Source of the DNA: Clostridiales bacterium
GTDB taxonomy: Bacteria > Bacillota > Clostridia > Oscillospirales > Acutalibacteraceae
Reading direction: 5' to 3'
DNA: 64,000 nucleotides
NCBI GenBank assembly: GCA_022800315.1
Contig: JAAWQC010000006.1
Coordinates: 1 to 64,000, forward strand
The notes under the pieces are model-generated. The model searched no databases, was not told where the DNA came from, and saw only the letters and a list, made by a program, of their open reading frames with translations. This document shows positions 32,963-42,485 of the stretch, in pieces; positions within the stretch are counted from its first letter, which is position 1, and every line of letters starts with the position of its first letter. Made by a program: the position numbers and the translations under genes.

Positions 32963-34912
32963 TCAGCGAACCTTGCTGCCGGGAGCGACGCCGTCCACGA
33001 ACAGCACCCGGACGTCGTCGCCGTCGTCCGCCGCCAGTATCATGCCGCAGCTTTCCACCCCGCAGAGCCTGGCGGGTTTCAGGTTGGATACCAGCACGAT
33101 CCGTTTGCCCTTCAGATCGTCGGGGGCGTACCAGGGCGCGATGCCCGAGCAGACGGTGCGGGGTACGCCGGTACCGTCGTTGAGGGTGAGTTTCAGCAGC
33201 TTTTTCGCCTTCTTGATCGGCTCGCAGTCGGTGATTTCCGCGACCCGCAGGTCCACCCTGGCAAAATCGTCGATGGTGACCTCCGGCAGGAAGGCGATTC
33301 CTTCAGGAGTTTCCTCCGCCTTTTGGGCCGCCGCTTGTTCTTGCTGTTCCTTCTGCATTTCGGCCAGGACTTTCTCCGCGTCGATACGGGCGAAGAGGGG
33401 AGTGGGGGTCCCCACATCGAAGGCGGGGGTGGCGCCGAAACCGGTCTCCGCCGATTCCAGTGTGGTGAGTTCCTCCGCCGTCCGCAGCTGGGCGAAGATG
33501 CTGTCCGCCGTGGCGGGGAGGAAGGGACGCAGCAGCACCCCCAGGACGCGGATGCATTCCAGCAGATGGTACAGCACCGCGTTCAGGCGGGGCAGGGACG
33601 CTTCCTCCTTGGCCAGGACCCAAGGGGCGGTTTCGTCGATGTATTTGTTGCAGCGGCGGGCCAGCGCGATCAGGATGTCCAGTGCCTCCGCGTTGCGGTA
33701 GATTTCCATCAGCCGGCGATAGTCGGCCAGCGTTTTGGCGGCCGTGTCCAGCAGGTCCTGATCGGGGCCTTCCAGTGTGGCGGGCCGGGCGGCGTGGCCG
33801 CCAAAATATTTATTGGTCATGGCGATGCTGCGGTTGACCAGATTTCCCAGCGTGTTGGCCAGGTCGGTGTTGTATTTGGCGATAAAGCTTTCATGGGTGA
33901 TGGAGCCGTCCTGGGCGAAGGGAATCTCGGACAGCAGATAATAGCGCACCGCGTCGGTGCCGAAACGGGCTGCCAGTTCGTCGGCGTAGAGCACGTTGCC
34001 CCGCGACTTGCTCATTTTGTCTTCCCCGAACAGCATCCACGGGTGACCCAGCACCTGTTTGGGAAGGGGCTCGCCCAGCGCCATCAGGATAATGGGCCAG
34101 TAGATGGTGTGGAAGCGGACGATATCCTTGCCGATGACGTGGAGGTCGGCCGGCCAGTAATGATCGTACGCCGGGGCGGAACCGTCGGGATCGTAGCCCA
34201 GGGCGGTGATGTAGTTGGACAGCGCGTCCAGCCACACATAGACCACGTGCCGCTGATCGAAGGTCACCGGGATACCCCAGGTGAAGGAGGTGCGGGAGAC
34301 GCACAGATCCTCCAGCCCCGGTTTCAAAAAGTTATTGATCATTTCGCTGCGGCGGGACTCTGGCTGGAAAAAGCCGGGATTTTCCTCGTAATACGCCATC
34401 AGGCGGTCACTGTATTTGCTCAGGCGAAGAAAATAAGCCTCCTCATTGGCGTCGATTACCTCCCGGCCGCAGTCGGGGCACTTTCCCTCCTTGAGCTGGG
34501 AGGCGGTGAAAAAGGATTCACAGGGTACGCAGTATTTACCCACGTATTCCCCTTTATAAATGTCCCCCTGGTCATACAGCTTTTTAAATATTTTCTGCAC
34601 CGTTTTCTCATGGTTCTCATCGGTGGTGCGGATGAACTGGTCGTAGGTGACGTTCATGGAATCCCACACGGCGCGTATCTGGGAGGAGACGCGGTCCACG
34701 TATTCCTGAGGGGTGATGCCCTCCGCTTTCGCGTATTCCTCGATCTTCTGACCGTGCTCGTCCGAACCGGTGAGAAAATAGACATCGTGGCCGGTCATGC
34801 GCTTGTAGCGGGCGATCATGTCGGCCAGCACGATGTCGTAGGTGTTGCCGATATGGGGCTTGCGCGAGGTATAGGCGATGGCGGTGGTCAGATAGAACTT
34901 GGGTTTGCTCAT
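32963..34912 (-). CDS. metG: Methionyl-tRNA synthetase
   Basis: 649 residues. Class I synthetase with the HIGH-type motif KPHIGNTYD (18-26), zinc-binding cysteines CVPC and CPDC, KMSKS in EDKMSKSRGN (about 297-304) and a C-terminal tRNA-binding (EMAP II/Trbp111-like) domain from about 540 (IDDFARVDLRVAEI). It charges tRNA-Met. The longer frame upstream is rejected because this ATG has GAGGAGG 8 bases before it. No T-box leader is visible upstream. Confidence 0.96.
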   Translation of the reverse strand: MSKPKFYLTTAIAYTSRKPHIGNTYDIVLADMIARYKRMTGHDVYFLTGSDEHGQKIEEYAKAEGITPQEYVDRVSSQIRAVWDSMNVTYDQFIRTTDENHEKTVQKIFKKLYDQGDIYKGEYVGKYCVPCESFFTASQLKEGKCPDCGREVIDANEEAYFLRLSKYSDRLMAYYEENPGFFQPESRRSEMINNFLKPGLEDLCVSRTSFTWGIPVTFDQRHVVYVWLDALSNYITALGYDPDGSAPAYDHYWPADLHVIGKDIVRFHTIYWPIILMALGEPLPKQVLGHPWMLFGEDKMSKSRGNVLYADELAARFGTDAVRYYLLSEIPFAQDGSITHESFIAKYNTDLANTLGNLVNRSIAMTNKYFGGHAARPATLEGPDQDLLDTAAKTLADYRRLMEIYRNAEALDILIALARRCNKYIDETAPWVLAKEEASLPRLNAVLYHLLECIRVLGVLLRPFLPATADSIFAQLRTAEELTTLESAETGFGATPAFDVGTPTPLFARIDAEKVLAEMQKEQQEQAAAQKAEETPEGIAFLPEVTIDDFARVDLRVAEITDCEPIKKAKKLLKLTLNDGTGVPRTVCSGIAPWYAPDDLKGKRIVLVSNLKPARLCGVESCGMILAADDGDDVRVLFVDGVAPGSKVR

Positions 34913-34995
34913 GGACAGTTCCTCCTCAGAGGGCGCGGATGCGCCGCTGGATTGATATACGAATTTAAAGACAAACAATTGAGATGATCCCTGCT

Positions 34996-35023
34996 ATTTT
35001 AACACAATTTATGGGAAATACAA
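34996..35023 (-). promoter_or_regulatory. Promoter of metG
   Basis: On the minus strand TTGTAT, 16-base spacer, TAAAAT, 84 bases before the start codon. Confidence 0.55.
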
Positions 35024-35151
35024 GCATACGTCCCAAAACGGCTGAAGGGAGGACGGCCTCGGGAAGCCCGGCGCTACCGGTAACATAGACGAAGATTGTC
35101 GACAGCCGGAAGGCGTCTGCCGGTGAAAGTGACGAAAATATGTTCGGCGTG

Positions 35152-35180
35152 TTGACAAACATGGACACCGGCCCTATCCT
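35152..35180 (+). promoter_or_regulatory. Promoter of the MATE transporter gene
   Basis: TTGACA, 17-base spacer, TATCCT, 31 bases before the GTG start. Confidence 0.7.
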
Positions 35181-35210
35181 TTTATACAGTAATAAAGGAG
35201 TGGGAGTATT

Positions 35211-36632
35211 GTGAGTAAATTCCAGCGCGACCTGACAGAGGGCAGCGTGATGAAGCAGTTGCTGCGGTTTTCCCTGCCATTCCTGCTGTCCAACCTGCTG
35301 CAGGCGCTGTACAATCTGGCCGACATGCTCATTGTCGGCAATTACTGCGGGCCGGTGGGAACTTCCGCCGTGGGGATCGGCGGGCAGGTGACCATCCTGC
35401 TCATCAATCTGATCAGCGGACTCGCCGTGGGCGGCACCGTCATGATCGCCCAGTTCATCGGTTCCAAAAAGCAGGAGGAAGTAGCCCGTACCATCGGTAC
35501 CATGTTCTCCCTGTACGCCATCGCCGGCGTGGTGATGACGGTGGTTATGCTGCTGTCCAACCACGCGATTCTCGTTCTGATGGGCACGCCGCAGGAATCC
35601 TTCGCGGATGCCTATGCTTATCTCACCATCTGTATGAGCGGCACTATCTTCATCTTCGGCTACAACGCGGTGGCCGCCGTGCTGCGCGGCATGGGGGATT
35701 CCCGCCACCCGCTCATATTCGTCGCCATCGCCGCCGTGGTCAATGTGGTGCTCGATTTCGTCATGGTGGGCGGCATGGGCATGGGCCCCGCCGGCGCCGC
35801 CTGGGCCACCATCATCGCACAGGCGGTCAGCTTCCTCCTGTCGGTGGTATTTCTCCGCCGCAGCGATTTTATCTTCGATTTCAAGCTGAAAAGCTTCCGC
35901 ATCCATAAACGGCTGGCGGTCCAGCTGCTGAAGATTGGCCTGCCCTCCTCGCTGCAGGGGACGCTGGTGTGTTTTTCCTTCATGGCCCTGACCCGCATGG
36001 GCAACGATATCGGCGGATTGGTGGGCTCCAACGCCCTGAGCATCGCGGGCAAGGTCAACAGTATCGGTATCCTGCCCTCCATGGCCATGCAGGCGTCGGT
36101 ATCCTCAATGGTGGGGCAGAACATGGGGGCTGGCAAGCCGGAGCGGGCGAAAAAGACCATGTTCTGCGCCATCGGCATCGCTTTCGCCGTGTCCGCCCTG
36201 CTGTTTGCCGGGGTGAACCTGTTCCCTCAGCAGATCGTCGGCCTGTTCCTCGGTTCTCCCGAAGGGAGCGCCCTCGACCCGGTGATCTTCCGCCGCTGTA
36301 TCGTGGAGGGGGCCGAGTACCTGCAATATATCAGTATGGATTACATCGTGGCCAGCGTGGTCTTCTGTATCAACGGGCTGGCCATCGGGGTGGGACAGAC
36401 CACCTTCTCCCTGCTCAACAGCTTTGTCAGTTCCCTGCTGCTGCGGGTGCCGCTGGCGTGGCTGCTGGGTGTGCAGCTGGGTTACGGCCTGCCGGGCATC
36501 GGCGTGGCCGCGCCGCTGGCGGAGGTGGGCTCCCTCATCGTGGGGATCATCTACCTGAGCACCGGCCGGTGGAAAAAACACCGGCTGGCGGTGCTTGGCG
36601 GGGGAAATCCTCCGCCAAGGGAAGCCAATTGA
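35211..36632 (+). CDS. MATE-family efflux transporter
   Basis: 473 residues with about twelve membrane helices in two repeated halves, as in MATE exporters that expel drugs or metabolites by Na+ or H+ antiport. The early helix LLRFSLPFLLSNLLQALYNLADML (in parts) and the pairs GIGGQVT and GMGDSRHPL are characteristic. Translation starts with GTG behind AAAGGAG. It has its own promoter and terminator and is divergent from metG. The substrate is unknown; a link to the TetR regulator 3 kb away is not supported because no operator copy lies here. Confidence 0.9.
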   Translation: MSKFQRDLTEGSVMKQLLRFSLPFLLSNLLQALYNLADMLIVGNYCGPVGTSAVGIGGQVTILLINLISGLAVGGTVMIAQFIGSKKQEEVARTIGTMFSLYAIAGVVMTVVMLLSNHAILVLMGTPQESFADAYAYLTICMSGTIFIFGYNAVAAVLRGMGDSRHPLIFVAIAAVVNVVLDFVMVGGMGMGPAGAAWATIIAQAVSFLLSVVFLRRSDFIFDFKLKSFRIHKRLAVQLLKIGLPSSLQGTLVCFSFMALTRMGNDIGGLVGSNALSIAGKVNSIGILPSMAMQASVSSMVGQNMGAGKPERAKKTMFCAIGIAFAVSALLFAGVNLFPQQIVGLFLGSPEGSALDPVIFRRCIVEGAEYLQYISMDYIVASVVFCINGLAIGVGQTTFSLLNSFVSSLLLRVPLAWLLGVQLGYGLPGIGVAAPLAEVGSLIVGIIYLSTGRWKKHRLAVLGGGNPPPREAN

Positions 36633-36653
36633 TTTTCGGCTGAAAACCGTATA

Positions 36654-36694
36654 AAAACCGGCCGCCGGGCTTGCTTTTTCCGGCGGCCGGTTTT
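36654..36694 (+). terminator. Terminator after the MATE gene
   Basis: A 15-bp perfect stem (AAAACCGGCCGCCGG and complement), 11-base loop, then a T-rich end. Confidence 0.88.
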
Positions 36695-36701
36695 ATAATC
36701 A

Positions 36702-36728
36702 GATCATGAATCCATCCGATTCATGATC
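36702..36728. repeat. 11-bp palindrome upstream of the aminotransferase gene
   Basis: GATCATGAATC, 5-base gap, GATTCATGATC. It lies 62 bases before the gene and could be an operator or part of the leader. Confidence 0.45.
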
Positions 36729-36790
36729 CTCACTATACTTTATCAAAATAACGCGTTACCCAAAGCTTATGAAACAGGAAGTGTTGCGCC

Positions 36791-37864
36791 ATGCAGGATA
36801 TCCGCGTCGAACGGACCAAACAGCCGAAAGCCAAGCCCGCCGACTCTGACCGTCTGGGATTTGGCCAGTATTTTACCGATCACATGTTCCTGATGAACTA
36901 CGACGCCGGACAGGGCTGGCACGACCCCCGCATCGTCCCCTACGGCCCGCTCCAGATGGACCCCGCGGCCATGTGCCTGCATTACGGGCAGGAGGTATTC
37001 GAGGGGATGAAGGCGTATCGCGGACCGGACGGCGGTGTCGTTCTTTTTCGTCCCGACCGCAATATGGCCCGTCTGAATCTGTCCAACGAGCGGCTGTGCA
37101 TCCCCCTCATCGATGAAGCGCTGGGCGTCGAAGCGGTGAAAAAACTGGTGGAGATCGATCAGGACTGGATTCCCCAGGCGAAGGATACCGCCCTGTATAT
37201 CCGGCCGTTCATCATCGCGGTAGATCCCCATCTGGGTGTTCACCCCGCGTCCCAGCTGCTGTTTATGATCATCCTGTCACCGGTGGGCGCCTATTATCCC
37301 GAGGGACTCAATCCGGTGAAAATCTATGTGGAGCGCCACTATGTCCGCGCGGTGCGCGGCGGCATGGGCTTCACCAAAACCGGCGGCAACTATGCCGCAT
37401 CTCTGAAGGCCCAGGACGAGGCGGAGAAAAAGGGCTATACCCAGGTACTCTGGCTGGACGGCATCGAGCGCAAATACATCGAGGAAGTCGGTACCATGAA
37501 CGTCTTCTTCAAGATAAACGGTGAGATCGTCACCCCGGCGCTGCAGGGGAGTATCCTCGGCGGCATCACCCGTCTCTCTGCCATCGAAATGCTCCGTTCG
37601 TGGGGCTACACCGTCAACGAACGGAAAATATCGCTGGACGAAGTGGTGAAGAGCGCAAAGGACGGCACACTGGAGGAAGCCTTCGGCACCGGTACGGCGG
37701 CGGTGATATCCCCCATCGGTGAGCTGATGGTGGACGAGGACCGCCTGATTATCAATCAGGGCGAAATCGGCCCGGTGGCCCAGCGGCTGTACGATACCCT
37801 GACCGACATCCAGAACTGCCGGATTCCCGATCCGTTCGGCTGGGTGGTCCGTGTCGATCAGTAA
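36791..37864 (+). CDS. ilvE: Branched-chain amino acid aminotransferase
   Basis: 357 residues of fold-type IV PLP enzymes. It shows YGPLQMDPAA, HYGQEVFEGMKAY, LYIRPFI, the PLP-lysine region TGGNYAASLKAQ and the signature VLWLDG...YIEEVGTMNVFF. It exchanges amino groups between 2-oxoglutarate and valine, leucine or isoleucine, in the cytoplasm. AGGAAG lies 9 bases before the ATG. No T-box or attenuator is recognised. The next gene begins 104 bases later with its own ribosome site. Confidence 0.93.
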   Translation: MQDIRVERTKQPKAKPADSDRLGFGQYFTDHMFLMNYDAGQGWHDPRIVPYGPLQMDPAAMCLHYGQEVFEGMKAYRGPDGGVVLFRPDRNMARLNLSNERLCIPLIDEALGVEAVKKLVEIDQDWIPQAKDTALYIRPFIIAVDPHLGVHPASQLLFMIILSPVGAYYPEGLNPVKIYVERHYVRAVRGGMGFTKTGGNYAASLKAQDEAEKKGYTQVLWLDGIERKYIEEVGTMNVFFKINGEIVTPALQGSILGGITRLSAIEMLRSWGYTVNERKISLDEVVKSAKDGTLEEAFGTGTAAVISPIGELMVDEDRLIINQGEIGPVAQRLYDTLTDIQNCRIPDPFGWVVRVDQ

Positions 37865-37968
37865 AATCCGCAAAGGCCATGACGATATAACCGATAAGGG
37901 GGGGCGGGCATTCACCGAAAGGGAATCCCCGCCTTCGCTTTACCCATTTGCAGAAAGGGGGCGCCGCC

Positions 37969-38886
37969 GTGCAGGAACTGACTTTTACAGTGCCGGAGGA
38001 ATACGACGGCGGTACCGTGCAGGCCTTTCTGCGGCGGGGCTGCGGCCTGTCCTCCCGCATGCTGGCGCGTTTCCGCCAGGTGGACCGGGGGATTCTGGCG
38101 GACGGGGTTCCGCTGCGTACCATCGACCCCATCCGGACGGGACAGGTGTTGACCCTTCGGCTGCCGCAGGATACGCTGCGGGTGGAGCCGGCCGACCTGC
38201 CGCTGTCGGTGGCATACGAGGACGAGAGTGTGCTGGTGGTGGACAAGCCTCCCTATCTGGCGGTGCATCCCTCCGCGGGAAAACCGGAACCCACACTGGC
38301 GGCGGCGGTGGTGGCCCATTACCAGCGCGGCGGGCAGAGCCTTTCCTTCCGCCCGCTGAACCGGCTGGACCGCAACACCAGCGGGCTGCTGCTGGCGGCG
38401 AAGAATGCCCATGCCGCCTTTGTCCTGTCCCCTCAGAACCCCCACGTGCAGGAAGGGACCCGCCGGGTGGAAAAGGAATACCTTGCCATCGCGCTCGGCA
38501 GGTTGGAGGGGGAGGGGGTCGTCGATCAGCCCATTCGTGTGCGGGAGGGCAGCTGCATCACCCGCGAGGTGGGGGAGGGCGGCAAGCCCAGCCTGACCCG
38601 CTGGAAGGCATTGGCGGGGAACGATGCCGTCACCCTGCTGCATGTAGTTATCGAGACCGGGCGGACCCACCAGATCCGGGTGCACATGGCGTGGCTGGGC
38701 CATCCGCTGGCGGGGGACACCCTGTACGGCTTCGACGACGGGCTGCTTCCCCGCCACGGCCTGCACTGCGCGGCGCTGCGTTTCCAGCATCCCATGACCG
38801 GTGAAACGGTGGGGCTGAAAAGCCGGCTGCCGGAGGACATGCGCCGTCTTCTTGCGGAACAGGGGCTGCCCCATACCGCTGATTGA
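37969..38886 (+). CDS. RluA-family pseudouridine synthase
   Basis: 305 residues. The S4-like N-terminal part (about 15-70) is followed by the catalytic domain with the family motif RLDRNTSGLLL (Asp is the nucleophile). ESVLVVDKPPYLAVHPS comes before it, and TGRTHQIRVHMAWLGHPLAGD is the closing motif (in parts). It isomerises uridine to pseudouridine in rRNA or tRNA; the exact site cannot be told. GTG is chosen over an upstream TTG because AAAGGGGG lies 7 bases before it. Confidence 0.92.
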   Translation: MQELTFTVPEEYDGGTVQAFLRRGCGLSSRMLARFRQVDRGILADGVPLRTIDPIRTGQVLTLRLPQDTLRVEPADLPLSVAYEDESVLVVDKPPYLAVHPSAGKPEPTLAAAVVAHYQRGGQSLSFRPLNRLDRNTSGLLLAAKNAHAAFVLSPQNPHVQEGTRRVEKEYLAIALGRLEGEGVVDQPIRVREGSCITREVGEGGKPSLTRWKALAGNDAVTLLHVVIETGRTHQIRVHMAWLGHPLAGDTLYGFDDGLLPRHGLHCAALRFQHPMTGETVGLKSRLPEDMRRLLAEQGLPHTAD

Positions 38887-38991
38887 ATCCGCCGGCGGGA
38901 CGAAAGACAAGGAAGATTTCCCATATTGCATAAAAAACGGTTATACTAGGATACGGATTCCACCACATTGTAACGGTTAGGAGAGGGTTCA

Positions 38992-39936
38992 ATGCCGGCT
39001 ATGGTGACCCATTATCTGTTTACTCACCGTGTGTTTTACCGGCTGAAACGCCGGGGAATACCGGTGGCGGATCAGCGGGCGGCCCTCATCGGGACGCAGG
39101 GACCGGATATTTTCTTTTTCCATCGGGTGATGCCGTGGCAGTCCGGCGTCAGCTATGCCAGGGAGGGCGGCCGTCTGCACCATATGAGCCCTGCCCGCCT
39201 GTTCGAAACGTTCCGCTCGGTACTGAACGCGGAAAGGGACCCGAAGCGGCGGGAGCAGATGCTTGGGTACGTCGAGGGCTTTTTCTGCCATTATGCCCTG
39301 GACAGGGCGGCCCACCCCTACGTTTTCTGGTTTCAGGAGGTGCTGCGGCAGGATCAGCCTCATTATGGCAGGAAGTCGTGGCAATACCACTTCCATATCG
39401 AGAGCGCGCTGGATAATCTAGTCCTTCAGCGGGACACCGGCCGGCGCATCCGTGACTTTCGCCTGTCCACCGTACTCCCCCCCGATGGGGAGGGGCTGTA
39501 CGCAGCGGTGGGCCGCCTGTATCAGCCGGTTTTCCGCCTGCTGCTGAAGGTGCCGGCGGAGGCGGAGCGGCTGGCACTGGCGCCGGGGGATATGCGCCGG
39601 GCCATGTCCCTCATGACCGACCGGTCGGCCCTGCGGCAGGCCCTGCTGCGTCCGGTGGAGGTGCTGTCGGGGCAGGGACACTTTGCGACCTCCCTGCTGC
39701 GTCCGCTGGACGTATCCGACTGGGATTATGCCAACGAAGCACGGCGGGAATGGAAGAATCCTTTCGATGAAGCCTATGTGAGCCGGGACAGCTTTTTTGA
39801 GCTGTACGACCGGGCGGCCGACGAAGCGGCGGATATGATCGCCGCGTTCCGGGAGGCTCTTCCCCAGGGAAAATCCATGGCGGAAATCACGCAGGACCGG
39901 GGGTTCCCCAGCGATCTGCCCGGTATCTACGAATGA
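38992..39936 (+). CDS. Zinc-dependent phospholipase C-like protein
   Basis: 314 residues resembling the zinc-dependent phospholipase C/S1-P1 nuclease group. It starts with MPAMVTHYLF, has GTQGPDIFFFH and a histidine-rich helix, GFFCHYALDRAAHPYVFW, plus HFHIESALDNL (in parts); these His and Asp residues are the expected metal ligands. There is no signal peptide, so unlike classic PLC toxins it is probably intracellular, as for many clostridial relatives of unknown role. GGAGAGG precedes the ATG. luxS follows after 14 bases, suggesting a two-gene operon. Confidence 0.78.
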   Translation: MPAMVTHYLFTHRVFYRLKRRGIPVADQRAALIGTQGPDIFFFHRVMPWQSGVSYAREGGRLHHMSPARLFETFRSVLNAERDPKRREQMLGYVEGFFCHYALDRAAHPYVFWFQEVLRQDQPHYGRKSWQYHFHIESALDNLVLQRDTGRRIRDFRLSTVLPPDGEGLYAAVGRLYQPVFRLLLKVPAEAERLALAPGDMRRAMSLMTDRSALRQALLRPVEVLSGQGHFATSLLRPLDVSDWDYANEARREWKNPFDEAYVSRDSFFELYDRAADEAADMIAAFREALPQGKSMAEITQDRGFPSDLPGIYE

Positions 39937-39950
39937 CAGGAGAATAGTGA

Positions 39951-40433
39951 ATGAAACAGATAGCCAGCTTTCAGATCGACCACGACCGGCTGCTCCCCGG
40001 GATGTATGTGTCGCGGGTCGACGGGGATGTCGTGACCTATGACCTCCGTTTCGTGCGGCCAAACACGCCCCCTTTTTTATCGAACGGTTCGCTGCATACC
40101 ATCGAGCACCTGTTCGCCACCTATGTGCGCAGCAGCGCCTATGCCGACCAGGTCGTTTATTTTGGGCCGATGGGCTGCCGGACGGGCTTCTATTTCCTGA
40201 CGCGGGGCCTGTCTCACGACAAGGCCATTGCCCTTACGCAAGAGGCTCTGCGCTTTATTGCTGGCTATACGGGGGAGATACCCGGCGCCACCGCCCGAGA
40301 GTGCGGCAATTATCGAGAGCACGACCTTGAACAGGCTCGTCTGGACGCGCGGAATATGGAAAAGGCCCTCGAGGGATGGCAGGAAAACAAACTTTCTTAT
40401 ACGGCGGGCCGGATGGAAACACATCGGGCCTAA
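39951..40433 (+). CDS. luxS: S-ribosylhomocysteine lyase (AI-2 synthesis)
   Basis: 160 residues with the complete iron/zinc site: H49 and H53 in SLHTIEHLF and C118 in ECGNYREHDL, plus the catalytic cysteine C76 in MGCRTGFY. It splits S-ribosylhomocysteine into homocysteine and DPD, the precursor of autoinducer-2, as part of the activated methyl cycle. AGGAG lies 8 bases before the ATG. No mtn (nucleosidase) gene is adjacent. Confidence 0.97.
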   Translation: MKQIASFQIDHDRLLPGMYVSRVDGDVVTYDLRFVRPNTPPFLSNGSLHTIEHLFATYVRSSAYADQVVYFGPMGCRTGFYFLTRGLSHDKAIALTQEALRFIAGYTGEIPGATARECGNYREHDLEQARLDARNMEKALEGWQENKLSYTAGRMETHRA

Positions 40434-40523
40434 CCCTTTGGTATCACTGGCTTTTTTCGATCCTTTCCCTGTCGGAAAAGCGGGTTGGAAAATCGTTCCC
40501 GACGAAGAATCTGCGAATAAGGG

Positions 40524-40551
40524 TTGCATTTTTGTAGCATTTGAGTATAAT
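40524..40551 (+). promoter_or_regulatory. Promoter of the M23 endopeptidase gene
   Basis: TTGCAT, 16-base spacer, perfect TATAAT; the likely transcription start falls just before the WalR-type box. Confidence 0.75.
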
Positions 40552-40561
40552 GAACTAGAGT

Positions 40562-40578
40562 TGTTACAAAGTTGTAAC
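40562..40578 (+). promoter_or_regulatory. WalR (YycF)-type operator
   Basis: TGTTAC-N5-TGTAAC is a full match to the Firmicutes WalR consensus (TGTWAH-N5-TGTWAH). It begins 10 bases after the -10 hexamer of a peptidoglycan-hydrolase gene, a typical WalR target; a position over the start suggests repression. Confidence 0.65.
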
Positions 40579-40629
40579 TTTTGAGGCCCCTCTTGGCCAG
40601 TATGATTTGTGTGAGGAAGTGAGCCGGGT

Positions 40630-42363
40630 TTGTTTCAATTGGGTGACAATGCAAGTGAAATTGCCAAACAGATAGGGCGCCGGCTGATGGAGCTGATAAC
40701 AGCAGCTGGACACGGCCTTTATCGTATCAGTTATATTACCGGTATCCGCACGGTGCGAATCGTCCGGTATATGGGTCGTCGGATCGTTCACGTGCTGACT
40801 CCGGTCGGACGTGTGCTGTATAAGGGGCTGGACTGGCTCGTGCTTCGCCACGGGCGGAACATCGGACACGAATTCGTCCGCATCGGCCAGGGGTTCCGCA
40901 TCGCCGGTCGACAGCTCAAGGCGGCTTTCCGCCGCCATCCGCTGCTGACCGTTCCCCAGCTGCTGACCCTGCCCTTCAAGGCGCTCCGGCGCCATGGGCG
41001 CGCGCTCATCAGCGTGCTGAATCTGGCGGCGCCGGTGGCCGCGGCCTTCGTGCTGGCGGGAACGGTTCAATACTGGAGCAACCTGACCTTCGCCCTGTCG
41101 CTGGAATACGACGGGCAGCAGGTGGGATACATCTCCAGCGAAGCGGTCTTCGACACGGCGGCCACCATGGCGGTCGAACGGGTCATCAACACCGACAATT
41201 CCTTCGAGGTGCAGCGGATTCCCAAGATGACGCTGGCCGTGGTGGAAAAATCGGATATCCTGAACGAGACCGAGGTGTGCGACCAGATACTGAAATCCTC
41301 CAGCGGCTCCATCCGGCAGGCCAGCGGCCTGTATATCGACGGGCGGTTCGAGGGTTCCATGAATTCCCGTGAGGAGCTGGATGGCCTGCTGAACGCGATC
41401 CTGTCCGAGTATACCGACGGCAGTTCGGGCGAGCGGGCGGAATTCATCCAGAACGTGGACATCGTCGACGGGCTGTATCCGGTTTCCTCGGTGGTTGCCG
41501 CCGAAGCGATGGATCAGAAGCTGTCCGCCTCGATGGTGGTCGAGCGCCGCTACACGGTGGAGGCGGGGGACACGCCCATCGGTATTGCGGCGAAAAACAG
41601 CATGACGCTGGAGGAGCTGCGGTCCCTGAATGCCAACCTGGACGATCTCATGCTGGCGGGAAAAGAAGTGCTGGTTCAGCGTGCGCAGCCATACCTCCGG
41701 GTACAGGTGGTCCGCACCATCGAATATACCGAGCCCATCGCCTACAGCACCGAGAAGGTGGAGGATACCACCCAGTATCTCGGCTATGAAAAGGAGCGCA
41801 ATGGCGGACAGAACGGTGAGAGAAAAATCACCGCCGAGGTCACGCTGGTGGACGGCATCGAGCAGTCCCGCAGCATTCTGGCCACCGAGACCATCAGCAA
41901 TCCGGTCAACCGAGTTGTGGTAGTAGGCGCCAAGAAGATGAACGCCAACGCCAACATCGGCGACGGGGTATCCACCGGCAAATTCGTCTGGCCGCTGCCC
42001 AGCTGCCGCCGCATTTCTTCCGACTACGGCAATCGAGGCAGCTTCCACGCGGGCATCGACATCTCGGGCAACGGTGTGTACGGCAAGGACATCATCGCGG
42101 CCGACGGCGGCACGGTAGTCGAGGTCAACAGCACCAACTGGTGGGGCCAGGGCTACGGCTACTATGTCATGATCGATCACGGCGGCGGATATGTCACCCG
42201 CTACGCCCACTGCAGTTCGGTCCTGGTGACCAAGGGCCAGAAGGTTACGCAGGGCCAGCTGATCGCCAAGGCAGGCGATTCGGGCAACAGCCAGGGCGCC
42301 CATCTCCACTTTGAGATTCGCGTCAATGGCAAAGCTGTCGATCCCAAACCGTATCTGTATTAA
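40630..42363 (+). CDS. Membrane-anchored LysM-G5-M23 peptidoglycan endopeptidase
   Basis: 577 residues: a basic amphipathic N-terminal part, one membrane helix (about 133-150), an extracytoplasmic spacer, a LysM domain (about 307-354, VEAGDTPIGIAAKNSMTLEEL in parts), a G5 domain (about 356-435) and a C-terminal M23 metallopeptidase. The zinc ligands are H474 and D478 in HAGIDI and H558/H560 in HLHFE. It should cut peptide cross-links in the wall during growth. The start is TTG behind GAGGAAG, and none better is in frame nearby. A WalR box lies in its leader. Strong terminator downstream. Confidence 0.9.
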   Translation: MFQLGDNASEIAKQIGRRLMELITAAGHGLYRISYITGIRTVRIVRYMGRRIVHVLTPVGRVLYKGLDWLVLRHGRNIGHEFVRIGQGFRIAGRQLKAAFRRHPLLTVPQLLTLPFKALRRHGRALISVLNLAAPVAAAFVLAGTVQYWSNLTFALSLEYDGQQVGYISSEAVFDTAATMAVERVINTDNSFEVQRIPKMTLAVVEKSDILNETEVCDQILKSSSGSIRQASGLYIDGRFEGSMNSREELDGLLNAILSEYTDGSSGERAEFIQNVDIVDGLYPVSSVVAAEAMDQKLSASMVVERRYTVEAGDTPIGIAAKNSMTLEELRSLNANLDDLMLAGKEVLVQRAQPYLRVQVVRTIEYTEPIAYSTEKVEDTTQYLGYEKERNGGQNGERKITAEVTLVDGIEQSRSILATETISNPVNRVVVVGAKKMNANANIGDGVSTGKFVWPLPSCRRISSDYGNRGSFHAGIDISGNGVYGKDIIAADGGTVVEVNSTNWWGQGYGYYVMIDHGGGYVTRYAHCSSVLVTKGQKVTQGQLIAKAGDSGNSQGAHLHFEIRVNGKAVDPKPYLY

Positions 42364-42372
42364 GCGATAACC

Positions 42373-42402
42373 AAAGCGGCGGACTTCGTCCGCCGCTTTT
42401 TT
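42373..42402 (+). terminator. Terminator after the M23 gene
   Basis: AAAGCGGCGGAC, loop TTC, GTCCGCCGCTTTTTT: a 12-bp stem with a six-T tail. Confidence 0.93.
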
Positions 42403-42411
42403 ACGTCCACA

Positions 42412-42440
42412 TTGCGTTCAGGCGGCGAAACGGTTATAAT
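42412..42440 (+). promoter_or_regulatory. Promoter of the esterase operon
   Basis: TTGCGT, 17-base spacer, perfect TATAAT, 45 bases before the esterase start. Confidence 0.8.
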
Positions 42441-42485
42441 AAAATTATCAGGCTATGCCGGACCGACGGCGGAAGGAGCGAATCC

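Noticed and set aside
36695-36790. T-box or attenuator before the branched-chain aminotransferase
   Set aside because: Only an 11-bp palindrome is present; no TGG-ACC-GCG-type T-box sequence, specifier loop or terminator precedes the gene.
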